Shown here piece after piece: positions 8,278 through 17,617 of a stretch of 64,000 nt of DNA; the first letter of the stretch is position 1, and every line of letters starts with the position of its first letter. The DNA lies in assembly GCF_038087665.1 (NCBI RefSeq), contig NZ_CP149925.1, positions 1,613,236-1,677,235 on the forward strand, in the 5' to 3' direction. The notes beneath the pieces are model-generated. The model saw nothing but the letters and a program-made list of their open reading frames with translations, ran no database searches and was not told where the DNA came from. Source of the DNA: Gallaecimonas sp. GXIMD4217. Its GTDB lineage: Bacteria; Pseudomonadota; Gammaproteobacteria; Enterobacterales; Gallaecimonadaceae. The position numbers and the translations under genes were made by a program.

Positions 8278-8664
8278 TCAGTTTGAGTCCACAACAAAGT
8301 TGAACCTGAACTCCTTTTCTGCGGCCTGGACCTTGAGCTGCCAGGTCATGTCGCCGTGCATGCAGCTGGCCACCTGGAATTGACCCTGGAAGTGCCCTGC
8401 TTTGGTGCGGGTCAGCAGCACCGGCACCTGCCCCATGTACATGTCGACGCCTTCGACCAGGGCCATCAGCTTGTCTTTCTTGGCCCCAGGCAGGCTGAGC
8501 CGCACCGAGATGGGCGCCTGGGAACGCAGCGGCAGCTTGCCCAGGACCAGCTCCGCCCCCTGGTTGACGCAGGCGCCCTGTTCAAACCGGCACTGGGTGG
8601 CCGGCATGGCGGCCTGGGCCGCGGTGTGCAACAGCAGGCTGGTCATAAAAACGGCGTACTTCAT
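8278..8664 (-). CDS. Exported protein of unknown function, possible metal binder
   Basis: 128 residues with a Sec signal peptide (about 1-18, ending AAQAAMP), so periplasmic. I do not recognise a named family. The mature part predicts as mostly beta and ends with a pattern reminiscent of YtkA/FixH-like periplasmic domains: VDMYMGQVPV, then GHFQGQFQVASCMHGDMTWQL. The Met, Cys and His residues in MYMG and CMHGDM could bind copper (inference). It is divergent from ccoN, sharing a ~300-base intergenic region, which makes a link with cbb3 oxidase assembly plausible. AGAGAGG precedes the ATG. Confidence 0.6.
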   Translation of the reverse strand: MKYAVFMTSLLLHTAAQAAMPATQCRFEQGACVNQGAELVLGKLPLRSQAPISVRLSLPGAKKDKLMALVEGVDMYMGQVPVLLTRTKAGHFQGQFQVASCMHGDMTWQLKVQAAEKEFRFNFVVDSN

Positions 8665-8736
8665 CCTCTCTCACCTCTTTACTGCTCCTGGCGACATTAT
8701 CTTAACGAAAAACCCTGCATTCATGGCGGACTTTAT

Positions 8737-8869
8737 TTGATCTGGCACAACACGCCCTGCACGGCACATCGCTAATCTGCCTGCTAAGCTGGAATGCGAT
8801 CTGTCAAGGGGGAAAAAGGCATATATTGACGGTATTTAACTTAGCGCGGCGCGGCATTTCGGGTAGAAT
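8737..8869 (+). promoter_or_regulatory. Candidate FNR-dependent promoter of ccoNOQP
   Basis: TAGAAT at 8864-8869 is a good -10. Centred about 42-43 bases before the implied transcription start is TTGACGGTATTTAA (8826-8839), 7/10 to the FNR consensus TTGAT-N4-ATCAA, the class II activator position. A second FNR-like site, TTGATCTGGCACAA (8737-8750), matches 8/10 but lacks an equally good -10. FNR control of cbb3 oxidase is well known, and fnr is encoded downstream. Confidence 0.45.
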
Positions 8870-8962
8870 ACGGCGCCGATCCGTCCCTGCCCATGGCGTT
8901 CGCGCATTAGGGTCTCGGGTAATTAAAACAGTTGTATGAACAATAGCAGCGGAAGCAAAAAG

Positions 8963-10393
<1,431 letters not shown>

Positions 10394-10405
10394 GGAGAAG
10401 TCAAG

Positions 10406-11017
10406 GTGAAGAACAAGCACGAGTTTCTCGAGAAGAATGTTGGCTGGCTGGCCATCATGATCGTTATCGTGATCTCCTTGGGCGGTATCGTGGAGATCAC
10501 CCCGCTCCTGTACTCAAAGGACACCACCAACCAGGGTAAGGTAGAGAACCTGCGTCCCTACACCGCCCTGGAGCTGGAAGGCCGTGACATCTACATCCGT
10601 GAAGGCTGTAACAACTGTCACTCCCAGATGATCCGTCCCTTCCGTCACGAGACCGAGCGCTACGGCCATTACTCCGTTGCCGGTGAGCACGTCTGGGAGC
10701 ACCCCTTCCTGTGGGGCTCCAAGCGTACCGGCCCGGATCTGGCCCGTGTCGGCGGCCGTTACTCGGACGAATGGCACCGTGTCCACCTGATCGACCCCCG
10801 TCTGGTCGTGCCCGAGTCCATCATGCCGGCTTACCCCTGGCTTGAGGAAAACACGCTGGACGGCGCTTTGACCGGTAAGAAGATGGAAGTCTTCCGCACC
10901 TTCGGTGTGCCTTACACCGACGAGCAGATCGCCAAAGCCGAAGCAGAGGTGAAGGGTAAGACCGAAATGGACGCCCTCGTCGCCTATCTGCAGTCACTGG
11001 GTCACGCCCTGAAGTAA
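10406..11017 (+). CDS. ccoO: cbb3-type cytochrome c oxidase subunit II (CcoO)
   Basis: Membrane-anchored monoheme cytochrome c subunit of the cbb3 oxidase; passes electrons from CcoP to CcoN. 203 residues with one N-terminal transmembrane anchor (about 13-33, [19 protein letters not shown]). Heme-binding motif [15 protein letters not shown] gives CxxCH, and the distal Met ligand is probably in [11 protein letters not shown]. It starts at GTG 10406, preceded by AAGGAG at 10392-10397, 12 bases after the ccoN stop. The folded part faces the periplasm. Confidence 0.97.
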   Translation: MKNKHEFLEKNVGWLAIMIVIVISLGGIVEITPLLYSKDTTNQGKVENLRPYTALELEGRDIYIREGCNNCHSQMIRPFRHETERYGHYSVAGEHVWEHPFLWGSKRTGPDLARVGGRYSDEWHRVHLIDPRLVVPESIMPAYPWLEENTLDGALTGKKMEVFRTFGVPYTDEQIAKAEAEVKGKTEMDALVAYLQSLGHALK

Positions 11018-11026
11018 GGGAACAAC

Positions 11027-11203
11027 ATGGATTACGGAACGCTCCGCGGCATTGTCACCCTGGTCCTGCTGATCGTGTTCATCGGCATCATCGCCTGGGC
11101 CTACAGCAGCCGCCGCAAGAAGGCTTTCGACGAGGCAGCAAACTCCATCTTTGCTGACGACAAAGCCAAGGACGAACGTAAACAGGAGTCAAATAATGAG
11201 TAG
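11027..11203 (+). CDS. ccoQ: cbb3-type oxidase small subunit CcoQ
   Basis: Small single-span membrane protein that stabilises the cbb3 complex in other bacteria. 58 residues: MDYGTLRGIVTLVLLIVFIG begins the anchor (about 7-25), then WAYSSRRKKAFDEAANS, the typical CcoQ/FixQ basic and acidic tail. It lies between ccoO and ccoP, with GGGAA in front of the ATG, and its last 8 bases overlap the ccoP start. Position, length and topology together identify it. Confidence 0.92.
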   Translation: MDYGTLRGIVTLVLLIVFIGIIAWAYSSRRKKAFDEAANSIFADDKAKDERKQESNNE

Positions 11204-12197
11204 CTTCTGGAGCATCTGGGTCACCGTTATCACACTGGGCACCATTGCTGGTTGTGGCGTCCTGCTGTGGTGGTGCCGTAAAAACACCGCCGACGTTGCC
11301 GAGGGTGAGCTGATGCATCACTCCTTCGACGGCATCGTCGAAATCAACAACCCGCTGCCGAAGTGGTGGTCCTACATGTTCTGGGCCACCATCGTCTTCT
11401 CCCTGGGCTACCTGCTGCTGATGCCGGGCCTGGGTAACTTCAAGGGCCTGCTGGGCTGGACCAGCGCCAACCAGAGCATCATGTCTCTGGAAGACTCCCG
11501 TCAGCAGGCCCAGGCCGCTCGCGAGTCCGGTAGCCTGGTTCAGTACGACCGCGAGATGGTCAAGGCCGACGAGACCTTCGGCCCCATCTTCGCCGAGTAC
11601 GCCAAGAAGCCTATCGCCGAGCTGGCCTACGACAGCGAAGCGGTGAAGGTGGGCCAGCGCCTGTTCCTGCAGAACTGCGCCCAGTGCCACGGCTCTGACG
11701 CCGGTGGCGCCGACGGTTTCCCGAACCTGACCGACAACGATTGGCTCTACGGCGGCAGCCCCGCGGCCATCAAGGAGACCATACTGCACGGTCGTACCGC
11801 CGCCATGCCCTCCTGGGAAGCGGCACTGGGTGACCAGGGCATCGAAGAGATGACCGCCTATGTGCTGTCCCTGTCCGGCCGTAAGGTTGACGATCAGCAG
11901 GCCGCGGCCGGCAAGGCCAAGTTCGCGCTGTGCGCCGCCTGTCACGGTGCCGACGGCAAGGGCTCCATCGCCAACGGCCTGCCCGTGGCCGCCGGTGGTG
12001 CCCCCGACCTGACCGACAACATCTGGCTGTACGGCGGCTCCAAGGGCGCCGTTGCCGATACCCTGCGTCACGGCCGCAACGGCGTGATGCCGGCCTGGAA
12101 GGACATTCTGGGTGAAGACAAGGTCCACGTGCTGGCCGCCTATGTCTACCGCCTGTCCAACCCGGAGCAGAAAGCCAAAGGCGAGGCCGCCGAGTAA
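11196..12197 (+). CDS. ccoP: cbb3-type cytochrome c oxidase subunit III (CcoP)
   Basis: Diheme cytochrome c subunit that receives electrons from periplasmic cytochromes. 333 residues. The N-terminal part has two membrane segments (about 5-25 and 55-75; MSSFWSIWVTVITLGTI, then KWWSYMFWATIVFSLGY), as in long CcoP forms. Two heme c motifs follow, NCAQCHGSD and LCAACHGADGKG, each with a later Met region (AAMPSWEAAL, GVMPAWKDIL). The true start is ATG 11196 with ACAGGAG upstream, inside the end of ccoQ. A terminator follows, so ccoNOQP may form one transcript. Confidence 0.97.
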   Translation: MSSFWSIWVTVITLGTIAGCGVLLWWCRKNTADVAEGELMHHSFDGIVEINNPLPKWWSYMFWATIVFSLGYLLLMPGLGNFKGLLGWTSANQSIMSLEDSRQQAQAARESGSLVQYDREMVKADETFGPIFAEYAKKPIAELAYDSEAVKVGQRLFLQNCAQCHGSDAGGADGFPNLTDNDWLYGGSPAAIKETILHGRTAAMPSWEAALGDQGIEEMTAYVLSLSGRKVDDQQAAAGKAKFALCAACHGADGKGSIANGLPVAAGGAPDLTDNIWLYGGSKGAVADTLRHGRNGVMPAWKDILGEDKVHVLAAYVYRLSNPEQKAKGEAAE

Positions 12198-12214
12198 GCT
12201 TTTTGTTTCCAATC

Positions 12215-12245
12215 AAAAGCCCCGCCCGATGCGGGGCTTTTTTTT
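12215..12245 (+). terminator. Terminator after ccoP
   Basis: Stem AAAGCCCCGC / GCGGGGCTTT with a CCGAT loop, followed by eight T in all. It separates ccoNOQP from ccoHIS; a TAGAAT hexamer at 12257-12262 may be the -10 of a second promoter. Confidence 0.9.
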
Positions 12246-12288
12246 GACCTTTAAGGTAGAATTGCCGCCGTCAATTTCGGAGGACTTT

Positions 12289-12768
12289 ATGCAGCCCTGG
12301 TATAAGCAGTTTTGGCCCTGGTTTCTGATCGCCCTGCCCCTGTCGGCCGTGATCGCCGGCATCGCCACCGTGATCATCGCCAACAACAACAAGGTGTCCA
12401 TGGTGGTCGACGACTATTACAAGGAAGGCAAGGCCATCAACCTGGAGCTGGACAAGCGAAATGCCGCCCTCAAGCGCGGCATCAAGGCCAGCCTGGTGGC
12501 CAGCGACAAGGATGTGGTGTTGACCTTCACCGGTGGCGATGTGGCGCCAGGCACCCCGGTGCGGCTGTCATTCCACCATGCCACCCTGGAGCACAAGGAT
12601 TTTGCCAAGTTGCTCACCGCCGATGCCAAGGGTCATTACCGCCTGGCCCTGAGCGAGCCCCTCAGTGGCCGCTGGGCCATCCGCGCCGAGCCCTTTGACG
12701 GCAGTTGGCGCATCCAGGCCAAGGCCGGTTTCCCCGTTGCCAGCGTTGAACTCAACGGCCGTCCATGA
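12289..12768 (+). CDS. ccoH: cbb3 oxidase assembly protein CcoH/FixH
   Basis: Inner-membrane factor needed for assembly of the cbb3 oxidase. 159 residues with one N-terminal transmembrane helix (about 10-32, WFLIALPLSAVIAGIATVII) and a periplasmic FixH domain. The family signature around VVDDYYKEGKAINLELDKR is clear. The start ATG 12289 has CGGAGGA just upstream. Its stop overlaps the ccoI start (ATGA). No ccoG (ferredoxin-like) gene lies in this cluster, an arrangement also seen in Vibrio-type clusters. Confidence 0.92.
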   Translation: MQPWYKQFWPWFLIALPLSAVIAGIATVIIANNNKVSMVVDDYYKEGKAINLELDKRNAALKRGIKASLVASDKDVVLTFTGGDVAPGTPVRLSFHHATLEHKDFAKLLTADAKGHYRLALSEPLSGRWAIRAEPFDGSWRIQAKAGFPVASVELNGRP

Positions 12769-15143
12769 GCCACTGCTACCACTGCCACGAGCCGGTTCCC
12801 ACCGGCATAAATTTCAGCACCGTCATCTTCGGTGAAGCCAGGGCCATGTGCTGCCCCGGCTGCCAGTCGGTGAGCCAGGCCATAGTGGATGGCGGCCTGA
12901 CCGACTACTACAGGTTCCGCTCCGAGGCGGCCAGCAAGGCCGATCTGGTGCCGGACGCCCTCAAGGCGCTGGATGCCTTCGACAGCGAGGCCATCCAGCG
13001 CCAGTTCGTCCACCGGGACGGCAACCTCAGCGAGATCACCCTGTCCGTGGACGGCCTGGCCTGCGCTGCCTGCGCCTGGCTTATCGAAAAGCAGCTGGGC
13101 CGCCTGCCCGGGGTGGTGCGCATCAACGTCAACGCCACCACCCACAGGGCCTTTATCCGCTGGGATGCCGGCCAAAGCTCCCTGTCGCAGTTGCTGGCCA
13201 GGCTCAGGGAGATAGGCTACCCGGCCCTGCCCTTCCAGCCCGACGAGCAGGAGGCCAGGTTTGCCCGCGACATGCGCGGCATGTTGCTGCGGCTCGGCCT
13301 GGCCGGCCTTGCCACCATGCAGGTGATGATGATCGCCATCGGCATCTACTTTGGCGTGGTGACCGATCTGGACGACACCACCCACCAGTATTTCCGCTAC
13401 GTGAGCCTGCTGCTGGCCACGCCGGTGGCCCTCTACTCCGCCCAGCCCTTCTACAAGGCCGCCTGGCGCGGGCTCAGGCAGGGCCAGCCGGGCATGGATC
13501 TGCCGGTCAGCATCGCCATCTTCGGCGCCTATTGTGCCTCGGCCTTCGCCACGGTACGCGGCGGTGGCGAGGTCTATTTCGAATCCATTTCCATGTTCAC
13601 CTTCCTGCTGCTGACCGGGCGCATGCTGGAGCTGCGCGCCCGGCGCCGCGCCGCCGAATCCAGCGCCAATCTGCTCAAGCTGGTCCCGGCCGTGGCCTGG
13701 CGGCAACAGGAGGGCGACTGGCAGCAGGTGCCGGTTTCCGAGCTGCAGGCCGGTGATCGCATCCAGATCCGCCCCGGCGAGAAGGTGCCGGCCGACGCCG
13801 AGATCCTTGACGGCCAGGCCGACTTCGACGAGGCCTTCATCACCGGCGAATCCCTGCCGGTCACCAGGACCAGGGGCGAGGCCATCTATGCCGGCAGCCT
13901 CAACCAGAGCTCGCCGGTCCAGGCCAGGGTCACCGCCGTCGGCCAGGACAACCTGCTGGCCTCCATAGTGCGGCTGCAGGATCAGGCCCAGGCCAGCAAA
14001 CCCAAGGTGGCACTGCTGGCCGACCGGGTGGCCCGCTATTTCGTCATTGCCCTGCTGGTGGTGGCGAGCCTCACCTACGGCAGCTGGTTCCTGCTGGACC
14101 GGGATCAGGCCTTCTGGATCACCCTGTCGGTGCTGGTGGCCACCTGCCCCTGCGCCCTGTCCCTGGCCACCCCCACGGCGTTGACCTGTGCCATGGCCAG
14201 GCTCTCCAAACTGGGCCTGATGGTGCGCCGGGGCCAGGCCCTGGAGGCCCTGCCCAAGGTGGACAGGGTGGTGTTCGACAAGACCGGCACCCTGACCCGG
14301 GGCAGCCTCAGCATCGGCCGGAGCTGGTCTGCGGACGGTCGCGACGACCACTGGCTGGCCCTGGCCGCCGCCCTGGAGGAAGGCTCGGAGCACCCCATCG
14401 CCAGGGCCTTCCTGGCACGGGGAACGGGTGAGTTCCGAGCCAGCGACATCGAGAACACCGTCGGCGGCGGCGTCAGCGGCACCATAAACGGCCAGCGCTT
14501 TCGCCTCGGCAGCCGACAGATGCTGGCCGAACAGCTCGACGGCAGCGAGCCTGGGGATGCCAGCGTCTACCTCTGCGCTGACAACGGCTGTGTCGCCGCC
14601 TTCTGGCTGGAAGACAGCCTGCGCGACGATGCCGGTGCCTTGGTCGAGCAGCTGAAGGCCCAGGGCAAGCGGATCACCCTGCTCACCGGTGACGGCTCGG
14701 CCCTGGCCGACCAGGTCGCCGCCGACCTGGGCATCGCCGATTGCCAGAAGGCCATGACGCCCCAGGGCAAGCTGGACTTCCTGCGCCAGTGCCAGGGCCG
14801 GGGCGAGGTGGTGCTGATGGTGGGCGACGGTATCAATGATGCGCCCGTGCTGGCCGGTGCCCAGGTGTCCATCGCCATGGGCTCGGGCACGGACTTGGCT
14901 CGCACCAGCGCCGATCTGGTGCTGATGGGGGATCAGATAGGCAAGCTGGCCCAGGCCCTGGTCCTGGCCAAAGACAGCCGCCGCATCATGGTGGAGAATT
15001 TCCTCTGGGCCCTGGGTTACAATGGCCTCATTCTGCCCCTGGCGGTGATGGGGCTGGTGCTGCCCTGGGTGGCGGCGGCCGGCATGTCCCTGAGTTCGCT
15101 GCTGGTGATCGGCAACTCCCTGCGTCTGTTGAGGTCCCGATGA
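12765..15143 (+). CDS. ccoI: Copper-translocating P-type ATPase CcoI/FixI
   Basis: P1B-type ATPase that exports Cu+ for the CuB site of cbb3 oxidase (role known from Rhodobacter and Bradyrhizobium). 792 residues. In order: N-terminal Cys-rich region (CYHCHEPVP, MCCPGCQSV), heavy-metal domain with GLACAACAW, membrane helices, actuator TGES (AFITGESLPV), the membrane ion-site CPC in TCPCALSLATPTAL, phosphorylation motif FDKTGTLTRG, HP motif EHPIARAF and hinge VGDGINDAPVLA. The Cys-rich extension before the metal domain marks the CcoI type rather than CopA. It overlaps ccoH and ccoS by 4 bases each. Confidence 0.96.
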   Translation: MSHCYHCHEPVPTGINFSTVIFGEARAMCCPGCQSVSQAIVDGGLTDYYRFRSEAASKADLVPDALKALDAFDSEAIQRQFVHRDGNLSEITLSVDGLACAACAWLIEKQLGRLPGVVRINVNATTHRAFIRWDAGQSSLSQLLARLREIGYPALPFQPDEQEARFARDMRGMLLRLGLAGLATMQVMMIAIGIYFGVVTDLDDTTHQYFRYVSLLLATPVALYSAQPFYKAAWRGLRQGQPGMDLPVSIAIFGAYCASAFATVRGGGEVYFESISMFTFLLLTGRMLELRARRRAAESSANLLKLVPAVAWRQQEGDWQQVPVSELQAGDRIQIRPGEKVPADAEILDGQADFDEAFITGESLPVTRTRGEAIYAGSLNQSSPVQARVTAVGQDNLLASIVRLQDQAQASKPKVALLADRVARYFVIALLVVASLTYGSWFLLDRDQAFWITLSVLVATCPCALSLATPTALTCAMARLSKLGLMVRRGQALEALPKVDRVVFDKTGTLTRGSLSIGRSWSADGRDDHWLALAAALEEGSEHPIARAFLARGTGEFRASDIENTVGGGVSGTINGQRFRLGSRQMLAEQLDGSEPGDASVYLCADNGCVAAFWLEDSLRDDAGALVEQLKAQGKRITLLTGDGSALADQVAADLGIADCQKAMTPQGKLDFLRQCQGRGEVVLMVGDGINDAPVLAGAQVSIAMGSGTDLARTSADLVLMGDQIGKLAQALVLAKDSRRIMVENFLWALGYNGLILPLAVMGLVLPWVAAAGMSLSSLLVIGNSLRLLRSR

Positions 15144-15295
15144 GTATTCTCGCTATCCTGGTGCCAATCGCCCTGATCTTCGCCATCATCGGCGTGCTGC
15201 TGTTCTTCTGGGCCGTGAAGAAGGATCAGTTCGAGGATCTCGATCGCCAGGGCCATTCCATCCTGTTTGACGAAGACGACCAGCCCAAGCCATGA
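15140..15295 (+). CDS. ccoS: cbb3 oxidase maturation protein CcoS
   Basis: Short single-span membrane protein required for cofactor insertion into cbb3 oxidase. 51 residues: helix at about 4-23 (LAILVPIALIFAIIGVLLFF), then WAVKKDQFEDLDRQGHSILF, the characteristic CcoS tail in which an acidic stretch follows the anchor. The start overlaps the ccoI stop (ATGA), and the stop overlaps the next start in the same way. Confidence 0.93.
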   Translation: MSILAILVPIALIFAIIGVLLFFWAVKKDQFEDLDRQGHSILFDEDDQPKP

Positions 15296-15954
15296 CCCTC
15301 ACCTTCGCCGGCGCCCTGCTTATCGGCCTGGCCGGGGCCGGCCACTGTTTCGGCATGTGCGGCTCCATGATGGGGGCCTTCTCGCTGACCCTGCCCGAGG
15401 ACAGGCGCCTGGGCGCCCTGCTGCTGTACAACCTGGGCCGGGTGTCCTCCTATGCCCTGGCCGGAGCCCTGGTCGGCGCCAGTGGCGCCTATGTGGCCGC
15501 CGTCGGTGCCCCGGTATTCCTGGTGCTCAAGCTGGTGGCGGCGCTGCTGCTGATCCTGATGGGGCTCTATCTGGGGCAATGGTATTTCGGCCTGGTGCGG
15601 CTGGAAAAGCTGGGCCAGCTCCTGTGGCAGCGGCTGCAGCCCATCAGCAAAAGGCTGTTGCCGTTGAAGTCTGCCTGGCTGGCCCTGCCTCTTGGCATGC
15701 TCTGGGGCTGGCTGCCCTGCGGCCTGGTCTACTCCACCCTGGCCTGGGCCGCCCTGGCCGGCTCGGCCCAGGAGGGTGCCCTGGTGATGGCCGCCTTTGG
15801 CCTGGGTACCCTGCCAGCCATGCTGGGCACCGGCCTGGCCGCGCAGAAGTTGAAAAAGCTGCTGAAACACAAGGGATTTCGCCGTATCAGTGCCCTGCTG
15901 CTGTTCGCCCTGGCCGGGCAGCTGCTCTATGGCCTTTGGCACCAGTGGAGCTGA
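15292..15954 (+). CDS. TauE/SafE-like (UreH/DsbD-type) membrane protein of the cco cluster
   Basis: Polytopic inner-membrane protein, 220 residues, about 6 helices, of the group annotated as sulfite exporter TauE/SafE or DsbD_2/UreH-like. Near the N-terminus it has GLAGAGHCFGMCGSMMGAF, the His/Cys/Met motif of this group, which suggests metal (copper) or thiol handling. A second Cys is in WLPCGLVYST. Translational coupling to ccoS points to a role in copper supply to the oxidase rather than sulfite export (inference). It is followed after 61 bases by fnr, as in Vibrio and Shewanella. Confidence 0.82.
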   Translation: MTLTFAGALLIGLAGAGHCFGMCGSMMGAFSLTLPEDRRLGALLLYNLGRVSSYALAGALVGASGAYVAAVGAPVFLVLKLVAALLLILMGLYLGQWYFGLVRLEKLGQLLWQRLQPISKRLLPLKSAWLALPLGMLWGWLPCGLVYSTLAWAALAGSAQEGALVMAAFGLGTLPAMLGTGLAAQKLKKLLKHKGFRRISALLLFALAGQLLYGLWHQWS

Positions 15955-16015
15955 GCCAAGGCTGGTGTTATAGTGGCGCCAAGTAGGCTTAGCCTGATTT
16001 ACACAAAGGAATATC

Positions 16016-16747
16016 ATGGGTCAGCGGATCGTTCAGCCTGGGTGCGCCATTCACTGTCACGACTGTGCCATCAGTGAGTTGTGCCTGCCCTTCACCCTCA
16101 GCGAAAACGAGCTGGATCAGCTCGATGAAATCATCGAGCGCAAGAAACCCGTCCACAAGGGCGACGAGATCTACCAGGCCGGCAAACCCCTGGAGTCCCT
16201 CTACGCCATCCGCAGCGGTACCATCAAGAGCTATACCATCACCGAGGAAGGCGAAGAGCAGATCACCGGCTTCCACCTGCCCGGCGATATCGTCGGTTTC
16301 GACGCCATCACCAAGGGCAAGCACGCCTCCTTTGCCCAGGCCCTGGAAACGGCCATGGTCTGCGAGATCCCCTTCGACACCCTGGATAACCTGTCCGGCA
16401 CCATGCCCAGGCTGCGCCAGCAGATCATGAGGCTGATGTCCTCCGAGATTAAGGGCGATCAGGATCTGATCCTGCTGCTGTCCAAGAAGAGTGCCGAGGA
16501 GCGCCTGGCCGCCTTCCTGATGAACCTGTCGGACCGCTACGGCCAGCGCGGCTTCTCCCCCAGGGAGTTCCGCCTCACCATGACCCGTGGCGATATCGGC
16601 AACTACCTGGGCCTGACGGTAGAGACCATCAGCCGCCTGCTGGGCCGCTTCCAGAAGCAGGATCTGCTGCGCGTGTCCGGCAAGTTCATCACCATACTGG
16701 ATCTCGATGCCCTGCGGGAGCTGGCCGGCAACAGCCTGACCCCTTGA
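16016..16747 (+). CDS. fnr: Oxygen-sensing transcription regulator FNR (EtrA/Anr type)
   Basis: CRP-family regulator that uses a [4Fe-4S] cluster to sense oxygen and, when anaerobic, dimerises and binds TTGAT-N4-ATCAA. 243 residues. Cluster ligands are in place: Cys14, Cys17, Cys23 ([14 protein letters not shown]) and Cys116 (AMVCEIPF), equivalent to E. coli 20, 23, 29 and 122. The C-terminal HTH reads [19 protein letters not shown], with the E--SR recognition residues. AAAGGAA precedes the ATG. Likely targets nearby are ccoN and ompW, which have FNR-like boxes. Confidence 0.97.
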   Translation: MGQRIVQPGCAIHCHDCAISELCLPFTLSENELDQLDEIIERKKPVHKGDEIYQAGKPLESLYAIRSGTIKSYTITEEGEEQITGFHLPGDIVGFDAITKGKHASFAQALETAMVCEIPFDTLDNLSGTMPRLRQQIMRLMSSEIKGDQDLILLLSKKSAEERLAAFLMNLSDRYGQRGFSPREFRLTMTRGDIGNYLGLTVETISRLLGRFQKQDLLRVSGKFITILDLDALRELAGNSLTP

Positions 16748-16755
16748 TCTGGCGC

Positions 16756-16787
16756 AAGGCAGGGGTGCAATGCCCCTGCCCTTGTTA
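16756..16787 (+). terminator. Probable terminator after fnr
   Basis: Perfect 8-bp stem GGCAGGGG / CCCCTGCC with a 7-base loop, 11 bases after the fnr stop, followed by CTTGTT. The short T-run makes it moderate. Confidence 0.65.
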
Positions 16788-16793
16788 AGGTTA

Positions 16794-16807
16794 TTGATCC
16801 ACAACAA
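16794..16807 (+). promoter_or_regulatory. FNR box in front of ompW
   Basis: TTGATCCACAACAA matches the FNR consensus TTGAT-N4-ATCAA at 9 of 10 positions. It lies 69 bases before the ompW start. With a transcription start near 16842 it would be centred at -41.5, and TTAACC at 16829-16834 would be the -10. OmpW is FNR-controlled in E. coli. Confidence 0.65.
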
Positions 16808-16875
16808 CTTTCCTTTCGGCCTTCCCCCTTAACCTGCTCCCGACTTCAAAACAACAACCTTTTCGGGAGAGTTCC

Positions 16876-17565
16876 ATGAAAACTGCTGCAATCGCTGTAC
16901 TGGTCGCCCTGGGCCTGGCCGCCCCCGCCATGGCCGACGACGGCTTTCGCGTCGCCTTTGGCGCCGCCAATGCCAACCCCAACGACGACTCCAGCTACCT
17001 GAACAATGTCGAAGCCGCCGCCGGCCTGGCCGCCAACAGCACCAAGGTGACCGTCGAGGACAACACCCAGCTCGGCATCACCCTCAACTACGATTTCCAT
17101 CCCAACTGGTCCCTGGAGCTGTTGGCCGCCACCCCCTTCTCCCATGACATCAAGGTCAAGGGCGGTGCCGTCGATGGCCTCAAGGTCGGCAAGACCAAGC
17201 ACCTGCCGCCGACCCTGTCGGTGCAATACCGCTTCAACCCCGGCCAGGACTTCCGCCCCTATGTGGGCCTGGGCCTGAACTACACCACCTTCTTCGACGA
17301 AAAGGTGGACGGCGAGCTGGCCGGTACCCTGGATGCCCTGGGCCTGACCGGCAGCAAGGAGCTGGAGCTGGACGACTCCTTCGGCCTGGCCGCCCAGGTC
17401 GGTTTTGACTGGAATATCAATGACAAAGTTTATGTTCGCGGCGCCATCTGGTATGCCGATATCGATACCGATGCTAAAGTGAAGGTGAACGGCGCCACAG
17501 TGCAGAAAGTCAGTGTGGATATCGATCCCACCATCTACATGCTGGGTCTCGGTTATCGCTTCTAA
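16876..17565 (+). CDS. ompW: Outer membrane protein OmpW
   Basis: Eight-stranded outer-membrane beta barrel thought to form a narrow hydrophobic channel. 229 residues: signal peptide 1-20 (ends AMA before DDGF) and a mature barrel ending in MLGLGYRF with the terminal Phe needed for BAM insertion. Family features include NYDFHPNWSLELLAATPFSHDIK and GQDFRPYVGLGLNYTTFF. GGGAGAG precedes the ATG. It stands alone between fnr and uspE, with its own FNR-like box, so induction under low oxygen is likely. Confidence 0.95.
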   Translation: MKTAAIAVLVALGLAAPAMADDGFRVAFGAANANPNDDSSYLNNVEAAAGLAANSTKVTVEDNTQLGITLNYDFHPNWSLELLAATPFSHDIKVKGGAVDGLKVGKTKHLPPTLSVQYRFNPGQDFRPYVGLGLNYTTFFDEKVDGELAGTLDALGLTGSKELELDDSFGLAAQVGFDWNINDKVYVRGAIWYADIDTDAKVKVNGATVQKVSVDIDPTIYMLGLGYRF

Positions 17566-17571
17566 GGACCA

Positions 17572-17598
17572 GGGGCGGGCGGCCAAGCCGCCCGCCCT
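17572..17598 (+). terminator. GC-rich hairpin after ompW
   Basis: Perfect 11-bp stem GGGCGGGCGGC / GCCGCCCGCCC with a CAA loop, directly after the stop. No T-run follows (TCATTA), so termination may be partial. Confidence 0.6.
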
Positions 17599-17617
17599 CA
17601 TTACAAGGGGATAGGCT

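Noticed and set aside
12636-14393. 585-residue minus-strand frame opposite ccoI
   Set aside because: Shadow of ccoI; no start signal and repetitive Gly/Gln content.
15994-16007. Possible FNR auto-regulatory site upstream of fnr (CTGAT-N4-ACAAA)
   Set aside because: Only about 7/10 match and partly overlaps the ribosome site; too weak to list as a feature.
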